Source: Aquabacterium lacunae
GTDB lineage: Bacteria; Pseudomonadota; Gammaproteobacteria; Burkholderiales; Burkholderiaceae_C
NCBI RefSeq assembly: GCF_004310865.1
Contig: NZ_SIXI01000001.1
Span: forward strand, 682,001 to 746,000
Direction of reading: 5' to 3'
DNA: 64,000 nt
Shown here piece after piece: positions 43,541 to 55,829 of this stretch. Under the pieces are notes generated by a model. The model was not told the DNA's origin and searched no databases. It worked only from the letters and a program-made list of their open reading frames with translations. Made by a program: the position numbers and the translations under genes. Position 1 is the stretch's first letter; every line of letters begins with the position of its first letter.

Positions 43541-44737
43541 GTGTTGCGCCAGGTCCTGAAGGACACCAGCCTGGCGGCGGTGTCCGCAGGCTTCGTGGCG
43601 GTGCTGGTGGCCTTCACCAGCACCATCGCCCTGGTGTTTCACGCGGCCACGTCGCTGGGGGCCAGCCCCGAGCAGGTGTCGTCCTGGGTATGGGCCCTCG
43701 GGCTGGGCATGGGCGTGGGCTCGATCGCCCTGTCGCTGTGGCTGCGCATCCCGGTGCTGATCACCTGGTCCACCCCGGGCGCAGCCGTGATCGCCTCGGC
43801 CGCCCAGGGCGTGAGCCTGCACGAAGCCGTGGGGGCCTTCATGGTGTGCGGGGGGCTGATGGCCCTGTCGGGCCTGACCGGTGCGTTCGAGCGCCTGATG
43901 AACCGCATCCCGGTGGCGCTGGCCGCGGCCCTGCTGGCCGGCATCCTGGCCAAGTTCGCGCTGCTGGCCTTTGCGGGCGCCGCCACGCACACCTTGCTGG
44001 TGGTGCTGATGCTGTTGAGCTACCTGCTGGGCCGGCGCCTGTGGCCCCGCTATGCGGTGCTGGGTGTGCTGGCCACCGGTGTGCTGGTGGCCTGGCAGCA
44101 AGGCCTGGTGCACACCGACACCCTGGGCTGGGCCTGGGCGCAGCCGGTGTTCGTGGCGCCACACTGGTCGTGGCAGGCCGTGCTGGGCATGGGCCTGCCC
44201 CTGTTCATTGTGACCATGGCCTCGCAGGCCGTGCCCGGCGTGGCGGCCATCCGCACGGCGGGCTACGAGGCGCCGGTATCGCCGCTGATGAGCTGGTCCG
44301 GGCTGGGCACGCTGGTGCTGGCCCCGTTCGGCGGTTACGCCTTCAACCTGGCGGCCATCACGGCGGCCATCGTGCTGAGCCCCCACGCGCACCGCAACCC
44401 TGCACAACGCTACACCGCCGCCGTCATGGCCGGGCTGTTCTACCTGCTGATGGCCGCCGCCGGTGCCGCCGTGGCGGGGCTGCTGTCGGCCTTTCCGGGC
44501 ACGCTGGTGATGGGCGTGGCCGGCCTGGCCCTGCTGGGCACCATCGGCTCGGGCCTGGCCACGGCCCTGAAGGCCGACAGCCACCGCGAGGCCGCCCTCA
44601 TCACCTTCCTGGTCACCCTGTCGGGCGTGACCCTGTGGGGCGTGGGCTCGGCCTTCTGGGGCCTGGTGGCCGGCAGCCTTTCGCTGTTCGTGGAACACTA
44701 CAAGGCCCCCAAGCCCGACGGCAACCTCAGCCCCTGA
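43541..44737 (+). CDS. benE: BenE family benzoate/H+ symporter
   Basis: A 398-residue, almost wholly hydrophobic transporter with about twelve helices. It matches the BenE family, for example [20 protein letters not shown] near residue 70 and [15 protein letters not shown]. The start is GTG at 43541, one base after the kup stop, with GGAG inside the kup end. No benzoate-degradation genes are nearby, so the substrate may be another aromatic acid or anion. Confidence 0.9.
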   Translation: MLRQVLKDTSLAAVSAGFVAVLVAFTSTIALVFHAATSLGASPEQVSSWVWALGLGMGVGSIALSLWLRIPVLITWSTPGAAVIASAAQGVSLHEAVGAFMVCGGLMALSGLTGAFERLMNRIPVALAAALLAGILAKFALLAFAGAATHTLLVVLMLLSYLLGRRLWPRYAVLGVLATGVLVAWQQGLVHTDTLGWAWAQPVFVAPHWSWQAVLGMGLPLFIVTMASQAVPGVAAIRTAGYEAPVSPLMSWSGLGTLVLAPFGGYAFNLAAITAAIVLSPHAHRNPAQRYTAAVMAGLFYLLMAAAGAAVAGLLSAFPGTLVMGVAGLALLGTIGSGLATALKADSHREAALITFLVTLSGVTLWGVGSAFWGLVAGSLSLFVEHYKAPKPDGNLSP

Positions 44738-44745
44738 TTTCAGCC

Positions 44746-45699
44746 ATGACCGCCACCGCCCTCCTGTTCGTTGCCGACCCGCTCGACACCTTCAAGACCT
44801 ACAAGGACAGCACCTTCGCCATGATGCGCGAGGCACGTCGCCAGGGCATGGCCGTGTGGGCCTGCGAGGCCCGCAGCCTGCGCTGGCAGCAAGGTGGTAG
44901 CGTGGTGGCCGACGTGCAGCAGATCGAGCTGACCGGCGATGCCGACGCCTGGTACACCGTGCAGCAGCAGGCCACGCGTGCACTGAACAGTTTCAGCGCC
45001 GTGGTCATGCGCAAAGACCCGCCCTTCGACACCGAGTACCTGTACGCCACGCACCTGCTGAGCCAGGCCGAACGCGAAGGTGCACGCGTGTTCAACAAGC
45101 CGCAAGCCTTGCGCGAACATCCGGAAAAACTCGCCATTCTCGAGTTCCCGCAGTTCATCTCTCCCACCCTGGTCAGCCCCGACATGGCCGCGCTCAAGGC
45201 CTTCCACGCCGAACACCACGACGTGATCCTCAAGCCGCTGGACGGCATGGGCGGCATGGGCATCTTCCGCGTGAAAGACGACGGCCTGAACCTGGGCAGC
45301 ATCCTGGAAACGCTCACCGAGCAAGGCACCCGCACCATCATGGCCCAGCGTTACCTGCCGGCCATCGTGCAAGGCGACAAGCGCGTGCTGCTGATCGACG
45401 GCGAGCCCGTGCCCTTCTGCCTGGCCCGCATTCCGCAAGGCGGCGAAGTGCGCGGCAACCTGGCCGCTGGTGGTGTGGGCGAGGCACGCCCGCTGACAGA
45501 ACGCGACCGCGAAATTGCCGAGGCCCTGGGCCCCGAACTGGCCCGCCGCGGGCTGCTGCTGGTGGGCCTGGACATCATCGGCGAGCACCTCACCGAGATC
45601 AACGTGACCAGCCCCACCTGCTTCCAGGAGATCACCGACCAGACCGGCCACGACGTGGCCCGTCAGTTCATCGATGCCCTGAAGCGACGCCTTGGCTGA
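44746..45699 (+). CDS. gshB: Glutathione synthetase
   Basis: Adds glycine to gamma-glutamylcysteine, completing glutathione. The 317-residue ATP-grasp enzyme has [18 protein letters not shown], the glycine-rich loop [11 protein letters not shown] and the metal site [13 protein letters not shown]. It starts eight bases after the BenE gene. The last 32 bases overlap the convergent response-regulator gene. The manX and ptsH genes that often follow gshB in Burkholderiales are absent here. Confidence 0.96.
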   Translation: MTATALLFVADPLDTFKTYKDSTFAMMREARRQGMAVWACEARSLRWQQGGSVVADVQQIELTGDADAWYTVQQQATRALNSFSAVVMRKDPPFDTEYLYATHLLSQAEREGARVFNKPQALREHPEKLAILEFPQFISPTLVSPDMAALKAFHAEHHDVILKPLDGMGGMGIFRVKDDGLNLGSILETLTEQGTRTIMAQRYLPAIVQGDKRVLLIDGEPVPFCLARIPQGGEVRGNLAAGGVGEARPLTERDREIAEALGPELARRGLLLVGLDIIGEHLTEINVTSPTCFQEITDQTGHDVARQFIDALKRRLG

Positions 45700-46432
45700 A
45701 GGTGGTCAGCAGGCCCAGGCGGTTGGCCTCGTAGACCGCCTCGCTGCGTGAGTGCACGGCCAGCTTGCCGTACAGCTTCTTGATGTAGGTTTGCACCGTG
45801 TGCACGGTGATGCCCTGCAGGCGCGCGATCTCGGCATACGAAAAGCCGCGGGCGATGTACTCCAGCACTTCCTGCTCGCGCTTGGTCAGGCTGACCGTGG
45901 GGTCGTTGACCGGCTCGTGGCCAAGCGCCTGCAAGTGGCTGTCGTTTGACATGGCCACACCTGGTTCAGAAGGCAGTGGCGTCCGCGTCGGCATGTGGGG
46001 CTGCATACGGCGCAGCAGGTGCCGAGCGATCATGGGGGAGATGGGCGAAGCACCTTGCTTGACCGCCAGCAGCGTCTGGGCGATATCGGCGGCCTCGTCG
46101 TCCTTGTGCACATAGCCCACGGCACCCGCCTCGATGCTGGCCACGACATTTTCCTCATCGCCGAACATGGACACCACCAGCATGTCGCATTGGGGCCAGC
46201 GCTGCTGCACCTCGCGCATGAGTTGCAGGCCGCTGCCATCGGGCAGACCCAGATCGACCAGCAAGAGGTCGGCTTCATGCTGGGCGAACCAGGCACGGGC
46301 GGGCTGCAAGGACGCGAAAGAGCCGGCCAGCGCAAACTGCATCTGGTCCTTCACGCACGATTCGAGGAACTGGCGGGTGTCGGGGTCGTCTTCGACCACC
46401 ACCACGCGCCAGACGATGGGTACTGCATTCAT
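45668..46432 (-). CDS. LuxR/NarL-type response regulator
   Basis: A 254-residue two-component regulator. The receiver domain (residues 8-125) has the acidic pair EDD, the phosphoacceptor aspartate in [13 protein letters not shown] and the conserved Lys in YVHKDD. The C-terminal LuxR helix-turn-helix spans about residues 185-245 ([15 protein letters not shown] to [16 protein letters not shown]). It is the cognate partner of the sensor kinase gene, which ends in a four-base ATGA overlap with this start. Confidence 0.94.
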   Translation of the reverse strand: MNAVPIVWRVVVVEDDPDTRQFLESCVKDQMQFALAGSFASLQPARAWFAQHEADLLLVDLGLPDGSGLQLMREVQQRWPQCDMLVVSMFGDEENVVASIEAGAVGYVHKDDEAADIAQTLLAVKQGASPISPMIARHLLRRMQPHMPTRTPLPSEPGVAMSNDSHLQALGHEPVNDPTVSLTKREQEVLEYIARGFSYAEIARLQGITVHTVQTYIKKLYGKLAVHSRSEAVYEANRLGLLTTFSQGVASGHR

Positions 46433-48549
46433 GCTGCAGAGGATAAATCAGGCCGAGGGCTGGCGTGAGGCTGTTCAGCTGCCAGCAGTGGCAGGCTGAT
46501 GCGAAGTTCCAGGCCACCATTGCTGGCGGGCAGGAATTCCATGCGCGCGCCCACCTGCTGCGCACGGCTGCGCATGGTGTGCAGCCCCTGACCTTCGTAG
46601 CCACCTGTGCCCTGCCAGCCATTGCCGTTGTCGATCAGGCTGACACGGATGTGGTGACCCAAATCACGGGCAGAAAGCACCAGGCGCGTGGCACCCGAAT
46701 GCTGCAGTACGTTCGACAGGCCCTCGAACAGGATGTACTGCAACTGCCGCAGTTCGGGCGGCTGACCATGCGGCCACGCCGGCAAGCGTTCAACGTCCCA
46801 GATCAGCTCGATGCCCGACGCGCGCAGGCGGGGCGCCAGCCGGAAGCGCCAGCTGGCCAGCAGACCCTCGACATCGCCGGGCTGCAGCGACAGGGCATCG
46901 ATCGACAGCTTCAGCTGGTCAAGCGAATCGCGCAGGGTCTGCGTCACCATGGGCACGTCCAGTCGGTCGTTGCTTTTCTGGGAGGTCTGCAACAGCCGAA
47001 GCGCTGACGTCAGGTGAGCCCCTACCCCGTCGTGCATGTCCTTGAGGATGCGGCTGCGCTCGGCCGACACGGCCTGAGCCCGCTCCAGCGCCGCCAGACG
47101 TTCGAAGCTTTCCCGCAGGGCCTGCTCGCGCTCAGCCACCCGCTGAGCCAGGTTGCGGTTCAAGTCATTGAGCGCGCGGCGTGAACGTGCATGGTCGCCG
47201 GCCACGATCACGGTCAAACAGATCATGGTGAGCGGGCCCGTATAGAACAGCCAGTACACCGAGTCAAAGGGCAGTTGATTGGCCATGATCATGATGTCGT
47301 GCACGCCCGACGGCAGCAGGGCCATCACGCCCGTGATCAACCACTGGCCGTCCTTGCGACGGTAACGCAGCACATGCCAGAGGGCCACACTCATGCTCCA
47401 GATGGCCACCAGGTAGATGGTGCCGTACAGCACGGTGCTCATCCAGTAGCGTGGTGCCACCGCGCCGTACACGGGAATGGCCACCATGAGCGTGTACACA
47501 ATGGCGTCGATCCACAGGCGGCGCACGCCGGCGAACCGGAAGAAGTACAGACACAGCAGCAGTTGCGACACCACCCACAAGGTGTAGCAAAGGGTTTCCC
47601 AGGGGTAGGTGGGCAACCAGGGGTTCGGCGTCACCCCCATCATGCAGGACAGGGCCCAACCCAGGGCCGACAGGCCCATGAAGCCCACGGCATCCTGTTC
47701 GCGGTCGCGCAGCCACACGATCAGCATGAACACGCCCAATGCCGCCAGAGCCACATTGGCCACCTGCACGCCCTCCATCTGCACCCAGTAACGCAACTTG
47801 TACGTGCTGGCCAGCATCGACAAGGGGCCCACCTGGATGGGAGACAGGCCATTGCGCGACACGTAGCCGCTGACCACGCGCACATGGACCACGTTGTCAC
47901 CTTCGCGCCATTGGCTCGGCTGCACCGTGGTCATCAAGGGCACATACCAGTTGCGGGTGACGGGCTCTTCGAGCGAGCCTGTGTAACCCATGGGTTGCCC
48001 GTTCACCCACACCTGGGCATTCATCACCGCACGAGGCAAGTACACGGCCCAGGGCTGAGAGGGCACCTGCGGCATGCGCACCTTGAACCGATACCACATC
48101 GTGCCCTCATGTTGCGGGTGCGTCTGCTGCCAAAGATGAGGCAGACGAACATGCAACCAATTGGCCGTGTCGGGTGGGGGGACGCCATCGGGTCCGCCCG
48201 CGCCCACGATCACGCAAGCTTCCGACAATTCCGTCACTTGCCGGTCAGACACCTGCACGGCATGGAGCACCGGCCGGGGCCACACGGTCACGCCCCCCCC
48301 ACCGCTCGCGGGTTCAGTGTGCGCCGAATGCGCAGCGGGCGTGTTGGCGGCCTGCGCCATCGGAAGCACGAACACAAGCCACAACAACACCAGGAACAAA
48401 AGGTGCACGATCATCCGACCTGGCCACCGGTGGCTCGGCACGTCAGAGGTTCCCTGTGGGGTGTGCGTCAGTTCATGCGCATGCATGGGCGGCATTGTCG
48501 GGGTGTCAGCAGCCCTTGCCACCCCCTCAGCCCTGTGATTCGAGGACAT
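46429..48549 (-). CDS. 7TM sensor histidine kinase (HisKA_3)
   Basis: A 706-residue membrane kinase. An N-terminal hydrophobic anchor (near residue 50) precedes a periplasmic domain (about 70-230) that looks like the jelly-roll sensors of 7TMR-DISM proteins. About seven transmembrane helices follow (about 245-440), then a coiled coil. The NarX-type phosphoacceptor region carries DMHDGVGAHLTSALRLLQ and is followed by a HATPase. The ATG at 48549 is preceded by GAGGGGAGGCAA. The signal sensed is unknown. Confidence 0.9.
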   Translation of the reverse strand: MSSNHRAEGVARAADTPTMPPMHAHELTHTPQGTSDVPSHRWPGRMIVHLLFLVLLWLVFVLPMAQAANTPAAHSAHTEPASGGGGVTVWPRPVLHAVQVSDRQVTELSEACVIVGAGGPDGVPPPDTANWLHVRLPHLWQQTHPQHEGTMWYRFKVRMPQVPSQPWAVYLPRAVMNAQVWVNGQPMGYTGSLEEPVTRNWYVPLMTTVQPSQWREGDNVVHVRVVSGYVSRNGLSPIQVGPLSMLASTYKLRYWVQMEGVQVANVALAALGVFMLIVWLRDREQDAVGFMGLSALGWALSCMMGVTPNPWLPTYPWETLCYTLWVVSQLLLCLYFFRFAGVRRLWIDAIVYTLMVAIPVYGAVAPRYWMSTVLYGTIYLVAIWSMSVALWHVLRYRRKDGQWLITGVMALLPSGVHDIMIMANQLPFDSVYWLFYTGPLTMICLTVIVAGDHARSRRALNDLNRNLAQRVAEREQALRESFERLAALERAQAVSAERSRILKDMHDGVGAHLTSALRLLQTSQKSNDRLDVPMVTQTLRDSLDQLKLSIDALSLQPGDVEGLLASWRFRLAPRLRASGIELIWDVERLPAWPHGQPPELRQLQYILFEGLSNVLQHSGATRLVLSARDLGHHIRVSLIDNGNGWQGTGGYEGQGLHTMRSRAQQVGARMEFLPASNGGLELRISLPLLAAEQPHASPRPDLSSAA

Positions 48550-48638
48550 TTGCCTCCCCTCAGCCGGTGGGTGCCCTCACAATCCAGGGTTCGCCCCGTT
48601 CGGGGTTCCACGCTGCTGTCCGCTTTCCCGATCATTTC

Positions 48639-50582
<1,944 letters not shown>

Positions 50583-50606
50583 TGTGCAAGGGGTGCAGAC
50601 GGTGGC

Positions 50607-51410
50607 ATGATCGCGCACCGTTGCATCACCGCTCTGAGCTGTCTGACCATGTCGAACATCCACATCGAACAGAAAAAAATGCCCTGGGGCCTGCTGTTGG
50701 CCGGTACAGCCGTGGCCGTGGCCGGTGTCACATGGATGATGTGGCCTGACAGTGGCATCTCCTCCAGCTCGGCCGAAATGCCCGCCAGCGCGACCACCAC
50801 AGTCAACGAAAGCACACCCTCACAGGCATTGCCTGACCAGACCCAGCGGGAGGCCGACATGGCCGCCGACATGGCCAACATCCAGGCAGCAGTCAACGGG
50901 GAGCGATCGCTGGGCACCCTGTTCGACATTGACGCCCAGGGCAAACTGTCCATCAGCAGTCGCACCAAAGATGCGATGGTGATGATTCTGGAACCGTTCC
51001 CACAGGGGCCCAGCCCGAAAGACTGGGAGTCCCTGGAAGGCCGCATCAACAAGGACCTGCCCAAGGCGGCTGCACAGCATGCCATGCAACTGCTGCGCAG
51101 CATGAACCAGGTCAATCTGGCCATTGAGCAGCTCAAGAAGGCCAATCCGAACGCCGAAGCGGAGGGCAAGACGTTGGAGCTGTTCGCACAACTCAAGACC
51201 ATCCGACGTCAGCACTTCGACACACAGACCGCCAATGCGCTGTTTGCAGAAGAAGAGGGCTGGGCTGATTTTCTGTTGCGTGCGCAATCGATCGACCCAG
51301 AAGGCAAGCTGAGCGAAGAAGAACGCCGCTCACGCCTGGAAAAGATGATCGCCGGGTTGCCCGATGGCATGAGGGCCAAGGCCACCGAGGTGCTGCTTCC
51401 CCCGCAGTGA
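50607..51410 (+). CDS. Divergent lipase-chaperone (LifO)-like protein
   Basis: A 267-residue protein (253 if it starts at ATG 50649). One N-terminal transmembrane helix (PWGLLLAGTAVAVAGVTWMM) anchors a periplasmic helical domain. The order of segments resembles lipase foldases: SLGTLFDIDAQGKLSI, an RTKDAMVMILEPF motif region, IRRQHFDTQTANALFAEEEG and LPDGMRA. It is shorter than the usual 340 residues and ends before the final helical arm. The canonical FDYxLSAxGE motif is not preserved. No lipase gene lies in the window. The family call is an inference. Confidence 0.55.
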   Translation: MIAHRCITALSCLTMSNIHIEQKKMPWGLLLAGTAVAVAGVTWMMWPDSGISSSSAEMPASATTTVNESTPSQALPDQTQREADMAADMANIQAAVNGERSLGTLFDIDAQGKLSISSRTKDAMVMILEPFPQGPSPKDWESLEGRINKDLPKAAAQHAMQLLRSMNQVNLAIEQLKKANPNAEAEGKTLELFAQLKTIRRQHFDTQTANALFAEEEGWADFLLRAQSIDPEGKLSEEERRSRLEKMIAGLPDGMRAKATEVLLPPQ

Positions 51411-51423
51411 AACGGATGTCGCT

Positions 51424-53223
51424 TCAGGCGGCTGATGCCACCTTGGGCGCCAGGCTGGCGCCCATGCTGGAGAGCAGCTGCTGACAGGCCTGCTCGGGCT
51501 CGTCGGCCGACAGCACATCGGGCACGATGGCCTGCATGCGGCGGGTGTCCACCCGCAGCACGCGCTGCTTGACCGACGCCACCTGCGTGGGGTGCATCGA
51601 GAAACTGCGCAGCCCCATGCCCAGCAGCAGCTCGGTGAAGGCCGGGTCACCGGCCATTTCGCCGCACACACTCACCCCCTTGCCGGCCGCACGTGCCTGT
51701 GCAATGGTGTTGGCCAGCAACTGCAGCACCGCCGGGTGCCAGGGATCGTACAGATGGGCCACGGCCTCATCGGCCCGGTCAATGGCCAGGGTGTACTGGA
51801 TCAGGTCGTTCGTGCCGATCGACAGGAAATCAAAGTGGCGCAGGAATAATGGCAGGGTCATGGCTGCGGCAGGCACCTCGATCATGGCGCCCAGCTCGCA
51901 CGGTGCCCACACCTTGCCCGATTCGGTCAGCTGGCGCTGCACATGGTGGATCTGCTCCAGCGTCTGGCGGATCTCCTGCAGGCTGCCCAGCATGGGAATC
52001 AGCACCTTGACCGGCCCATGCGCGGCTGCACGGTACAGCGCTCGCAGCTGACGGCGGAACATGCTGGGCTCTGACAGGCTCCAGCGAATGGCCCGCAGGC
52101 CCAATGCCGGGTTCAACACCGATTCGTGGCGCAGCTCGCTGGGCGTCATGCCTTCCAGCGGCTTGTCGGCCCCGATATCGACCGTGCGGATGGTGACCGG
52201 CAGGCCTTTCATGCCCTCCACCGCACGGCGGTAGGCGTTGTACTGCTCCTCTTCGTCGGGCAGGTTGTCCCCGCGCCCCATGAACAGGAACTCGCTGCGG
52301 AACAGGCCCACGCCCGCCGCTCCCGACTCCAGGGCCGGCTCGGCATCTTCAGGCAATTCGATGTTGGCCAGCAGCTCGATGCGCTCGCCATCCAACGTGA
52401 CGGCGGGCGTGTGGCGCAGGCGGGCCAGACGCGAACGCTCCAGCTCGCTCTGGCGCTGGCGGAATCGGTACTCCTCCAGCACGATGGGCGACGGATCGAC
52501 AATGATCAGACCGGCGTCACCGTCGATGATGATGCAGTCGTCCTGGCGGATCAGGTTGCTGGCCTGGCGGGCCCCCACCACGGCCGGGATGTCCATGCTG
52601 CGCGCCACGATGGCCGTGTGCGAGGTCTTGCCGCCCACATCGGTCACGAAGCCGGTGAACACGCTGCGCTTGAAATGGATCATGTCGGCCGGCGAAATGT
52701 CGGCGGCCACCAGCACCAGAGGCTCGTCGCCGCCGAAATCGCTTTGCGCCATGTCCGAGGCGGCCGTGGCCGCAGCGGTCTCGTCACGCCCCAGGCAGCG
52801 CAGCAGGCGCTCGACCACCTGCTCCAGGTCGGCCTTGCGCTCGCGCAGGTAAGCGTCTTCCATTTCGTCGAACTGGCGCGCCAGCACCTCCAGCTGGGCC
52901 GACAGCGCCCACTCGGCGTTGTAGTGGCGCTCGATGATCCAGTCGGAGGCCGCGCCGATCAGGGCCTCGTCCTGCAGCAGCATCTGGTGCACGTCCAGCA
53001 GGGCGGCCAGTTCGGTGGGCACGTCAGAAGGCAGGTCGCGCTTGAGCAGGTCGAACTCGTCGTTGACCACGTCGCGGGCGGTGAGCAGGCGAGTGACTTC
53101 GGCCTCGACCCGCGCCGGGTCGATGAAATGGTGCGGCACGTCCACGCGGCCGGACGCCACCAGCACCGCTCGGCCGATGGCCACCCCCCGCGACACTGGC
53201 AAACCGAAGATCTGGATGCTCAT
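51424..53223 (-). CDS. ptsI: PTS phosphoenolpyruvate-protein phosphotransferase (enzyme I)
   Basis: A 599-residue enzyme that takes phosphate from phosphoenolpyruvate and passes it to HPr. The phosphohistidine motif GGKTSHTAIVARS is present, as are the GVGLFRSEFLFMGR and RTVDIGADKPL segments of the PEP-binding domain, and the catalytic region FLSIGTNDLIQYTLA with CGEMAGDP. HPr (ptsH) and EIIA (manX) are not adjacent, which is unusual for beta-proteobacteria. It converges with the lipase-chaperone-like gene. Confidence 0.96.
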   Translation of the reverse strand: MSIQIFGLPVSRGVAIGRAVLVASGRVDVPHHFIDPARVEAEVTRLLTARDVVNDEFDLLKRDLPSDVPTELAALLDVHQMLLQDEALIGAASDWIIERHYNAEWALSAQLEVLARQFDEMEDAYLRERKADLEQVVERLLRCLGRDETAAATAASDMAQSDFGGDEPLVLVAADISPADMIHFKRSVFTGFVTDVGGKTSHTAIVARSMDIPAVVGARQASNLIRQDDCIIIDGDAGLIIVDPSPIVLEEYRFRQRQSELERSRLARLRHTPAVTLDGERIELLANIELPEDAEPALESGAAGVGLFRSEFLFMGRGDNLPDEEEQYNAYRRAVEGMKGLPVTIRTVDIGADKPLEGMTPSELRHESVLNPALGLRAIRWSLSEPSMFRRQLRALYRAAAHGPVKVLIPMLGSLQEIRQTLEQIHHVQRQLTESGKVWAPCELGAMIEVPAAAMTLPLFLRHFDFLSIGTNDLIQYTLAIDRADEAVAHLYDPWHPAVLQLLANTIAQARAAGKGVSVCGEMAGDPAFTELLLGMGLRSFSMHPTQVASVKQRVLRVDTRRMQAIVPDVLSADEPEQACQQLLSSMGASLAPKVASAA

Positions 53224-53454
53224 GCGGTCAATCGTAACAGCCTGAGGCGGGCACAGGTTTCAGGATTTGTCCAGGGGCGTTCGACCTGCGTCAAAGGCAC
53301 ACGATCCAGGCCCGCCAGGCGGTGCCTGATGGCCACCCCACCGGGCTGGCGTGATCAGTCCACGTCATGGATCTGACACAGACGCGTCATGGCCCGGTCA
53401 CGGCCACTGCCGAGACTGCGAGGCATCACGAACGACACACCCAATGGAGATGCC

Positions 53455-54300
53455 ATGCGGGACCTGCCTCTGCCCACCCTGCCGCTGTCCGAGCTGACCC
53501 CCTCGATCTCGCGCAGCGCCACGCTGAACCGGAGGTCACTTCACGGCCGCTCCGACGAACAAACCCAGGGCCTGGAAGTCGTTTGGGCACGCACTGAGGA
53601 AGATGTTCGTGCGGCACAACGCCTGAGGTTCAAGGTCTTTGCCGAAGAAATGGGCGCGCGCCTGACCGTGCCCCCCGGCAGCCCGGCCGGCCACGACATC
53701 GACCTGTTCGACCCCTACTGCGAACACCTGCTGGTGCGACTGAAGGACGAAACGGGTGAGCCTGGCGAAGTGATCGGCACCTACCGCGTGCTGACCCCAG
53801 CAGCCGCCCGCCGCGTGGGCGGCCTGTACTCGGAAACCGAGTTCGACCTGACCCGCCTGCGCCCGCTGCGCGCCAAGATGGTGGAACTGGGCCGCTCCTG
53901 CGTGCACCCCGAGCACCGCCAGGGCGGCGTGATCATGGCCCTGTGGGGCGCCCTGGCCGAGTTCATGGTGCGCAACGACCTGGACACCATGGTGGGTTGC
54001 GCCAGCATCAGCATGCGTGATGGTGGTCATGTGGCCGCCAGCCTGTACGAGCAGCTGCGCCAGACCCACCTGGCCCCCATCGAATGGCAGGTGCGCCCGC
54101 GCCTGGCCCTGCCGGTGGACGAGCTGGAGCGCCATCTGCAGGTCGAGCCGCCCGCCCTGATCAAGGGCTACCTGCGCGTGGGTGCCAAGATCCTGGGCGC
54201 CCCGGCCTGGGACCCCGACTTCCACACGGCCGACCTGCCCATGCTGATGCGCATTGCCGACCTGCCGGCCCGCTACCGCCGCCACTTCCTGGGCGCCTGA
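53455..54300 (+). CDS. GNAT family N-acyltransferase
   Basis: A 281-residue protein of the GNAT superfamily, related to OlsB-type N-acyltransferases that put long acyl chains from acyl carrier protein onto amino groups. Seen are AAQRLRFKVFAEEMGARL, LVRLKDETGEPGEVIGTYRVL and VELGRSCVHPEHRQGGVIMAL. The ATG at 53455 is chosen because TGGAGATGCC precedes it; the longer frame from 53389 is less likely. The real acceptor is unknown. Confidence 0.82.
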   Translation: MRDLPLPTLPLSELTPSISRSATLNRRSLHGRSDEQTQGLEVVWARTEEDVRAAQRLRFKVFAEEMGARLTVPPGSPAGHDIDLFDPYCEHLLVRLKDETGEPGEVIGTYRVLTPAAARRVGGLYSETEFDLTRLRPLRAKMVELGRSCVHPEHRQGGVIMALWGALAEFMVRNDLDTMVGCASISMRDGGHVAASLYEQLRQTHLAPIEWQVRPRLALPVDELERHLQVEPPALIKGYLRVGAKILGAPAWDPDFHTADLPMLMRIADLPARYRRHFLGA

Positions 54301-54310
54301 CGCAGCACAC

Positions 54311-54335
54311 CGCCCGGCCCTCAGCCGGGCGTTTT
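54311..54335 (+). terminator. Rho-independent terminator after N-acyltransferase
   Basis: CGCCCGGC and GCCGGGCG form an eight-pair stem with a CCTCA loop, followed by TTTTT. It separates the acyltransferase from rsmB. Confidence 0.9.
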
Positions 54336-54406
54336 TGTGGGCATCCACAAGGCGGCGGTGCACCGCAAGGCCCTGAAAGCCCCGTTCAGGGCCTAGACTG
54401 CGCGCC

Positions 54407-55777
54407 ATGTCTCGCCCGCCCTCTTCCGCGCCTTCCTCGGCTGCAGCGCCTGCCTCCGGCCAGGCCCTGCCCCTGTCTCGCCTGCTGTCGCACACGGCCG
54501 ATGCCGTGGCCGCCGTGCTCAAGGGCCGCTCGCTCACCGATGCCCTGGCCGCCTGCCCTGCCGCAGCTCGCCCGGGCACCCAGGCCCTGAGCTTTGCCGT
54601 GATGCGCGAACTGGGCCTGGCGCGTGCCCTGCGCCGCCAGCTGGTGCCCAAAGCCCCGGCACCCTGGGTGGATGCCCTGCTGATCACAGCCCTGGCCCTG
54701 TCGTGCGGCAGCGCGGCCACGCCCCATTACGACGCCCACACCCTGGTGGACCAGGCCGTGACCGCCTGCAAAAAACACGCGAAGGCCGCCAGTGGGCTGG
54801 TCAACGCCGTGCTGCGTCGCTTCCAGCGTGAACGCGAGGCCCTGCTGGCCCAGGCCCGGCAAGACCCTGAAGCCCGGTGGAACCACCCGCGCTGGTGGAT
54901 CGAACGCCTGCAACACGACTGGCCAGACCACTGGCAGGCCCTGCTGGCCCACAACCAGCAAGCCGCCCCCATGATGCTGCGCGTGAACCTGCGCCACCAA
55001 AGCCTGGCCGCCTACAGCGAGCGCCTGAACGCCGCGGGCCTGGCCCACCGCTGTTTCGGAGCGGCCGGCATCGTGCTGAACCAGCCGGCACCCGTGCAAG
55101 CCCTGCCCGGCTTTGCCCAGGGCGATGTGTCGGTTCAAGACGCCAGCGCCCAGCAGGCCACCCACTGGCTGCTGCACGCTCACCAGGCCGACGGCACCCC
55201 GCTGCCCGCCTTGCCGGCCGGCGCCCGCGTGCTGGACGCCTGCAGCGCCCCGGGCGGCAAGACGGCCCATGTGCTGGAAGCCGCCGACGTGTCGATGTGG
55301 GCCCTGGACACCGACGCCAGTCGGCTGCAACGCGTGCAGGACACGCTGGGCCGCCTGGGCCTGCAGGCCCGCACCACCGCGGTCGACGCCAGCGACGTGC
55401 CTGCCTGGTGGGACGGCGAGCCCTTCGACGCGATCATGCTGGACGCGCCCTGCAGCGCCTCGGGCATCGTGCCGCGCCACCCCGATGTGCGCTGGTTGCG
55501 CCGAGACACCGACATCGACACCCTGGCCGCCACACAAGACCGGCTGCTGGACACACTCTGGCCCCTGCTCAAGCCAGGCGGACGCCTGCTGTACTGCACC
55601 TGCTCGCAGTTCAAACAAGAGGGTGAAGACCGCATCGAAGCATTTTTGCAACGACAGCCCGGCGCCCGCCGCGGGCTCGCCCCCGGCCACCTGCTGCCTG
55701 TGGTCGAATACCCCGAGAGCCACCCCTTGGTGGGTGACGGGTTTTTCCACGCCCTGCTGATCCGCCCGGAGGCCTGA
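54407..55777 (+). CDS. rsmB: 16S rRNA m5C967 methyltransferase
   Basis: A 456-residue protein that methylates C967 of 16S rRNA. The N-terminal NusB-like domain is followed by a SAM-dependent methyltransferase with motif I VLDACSAPGGKTAHV. It has the two catalytic cysteines, one in DAPCSASGIVPRHP and one in LYCTCSQFKQEG. DUF4390, ntrY and the ntrX-like gene follow on the same strand, a conserved Burkholderiales order. Confidence 0.95.
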   Translation: MSRPPSSAPSSAAAPASGQALPLSRLLSHTADAVAAVLKGRSLTDALAACPAAARPGTQALSFAVMRELGLARALRRQLVPKAPAPWVDALLITALALSCGSAATPHYDAHTLVDQAVTACKKHAKAASGLVNAVLRRFQREREALLAQARQDPEARWNHPRWWIERLQHDWPDHWQALLAHNQQAAPMMLRVNLRHQSLAAYSERLNAAGLAHRCFGAAGIVLNQPAPVQALPGFAQGDVSVQDASAQQATHWLLHAHQADGTPLPALPAGARVLDACSAPGGKTAHVLEAADVSMWALDTDASRLQRVQDTLGRLGLQARTTAVDASDVPAWWDGEPFDAIMLDAPCSASGIVPRHPDVRWLRRDTDIDTLAATQDRLLDTLWPLLKPGGRLLYCTCSQFKQEGEDRIEAFLQRQPGARRGLAPGHLLPVVEYPESHPLVGDGFFHALLIRPEA

Positions 55778-55829
55778 GGCCTGCGGGTTCCTGGGCCTGC
55801 CCCGCCCACCCGCCGACAGCCCTGCCACG

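Noticed and set aside
40156-43626. 1156-codon open frame on the minus strand
   Set aside because: Antisense to gshA and kup, with no domain or start signal.
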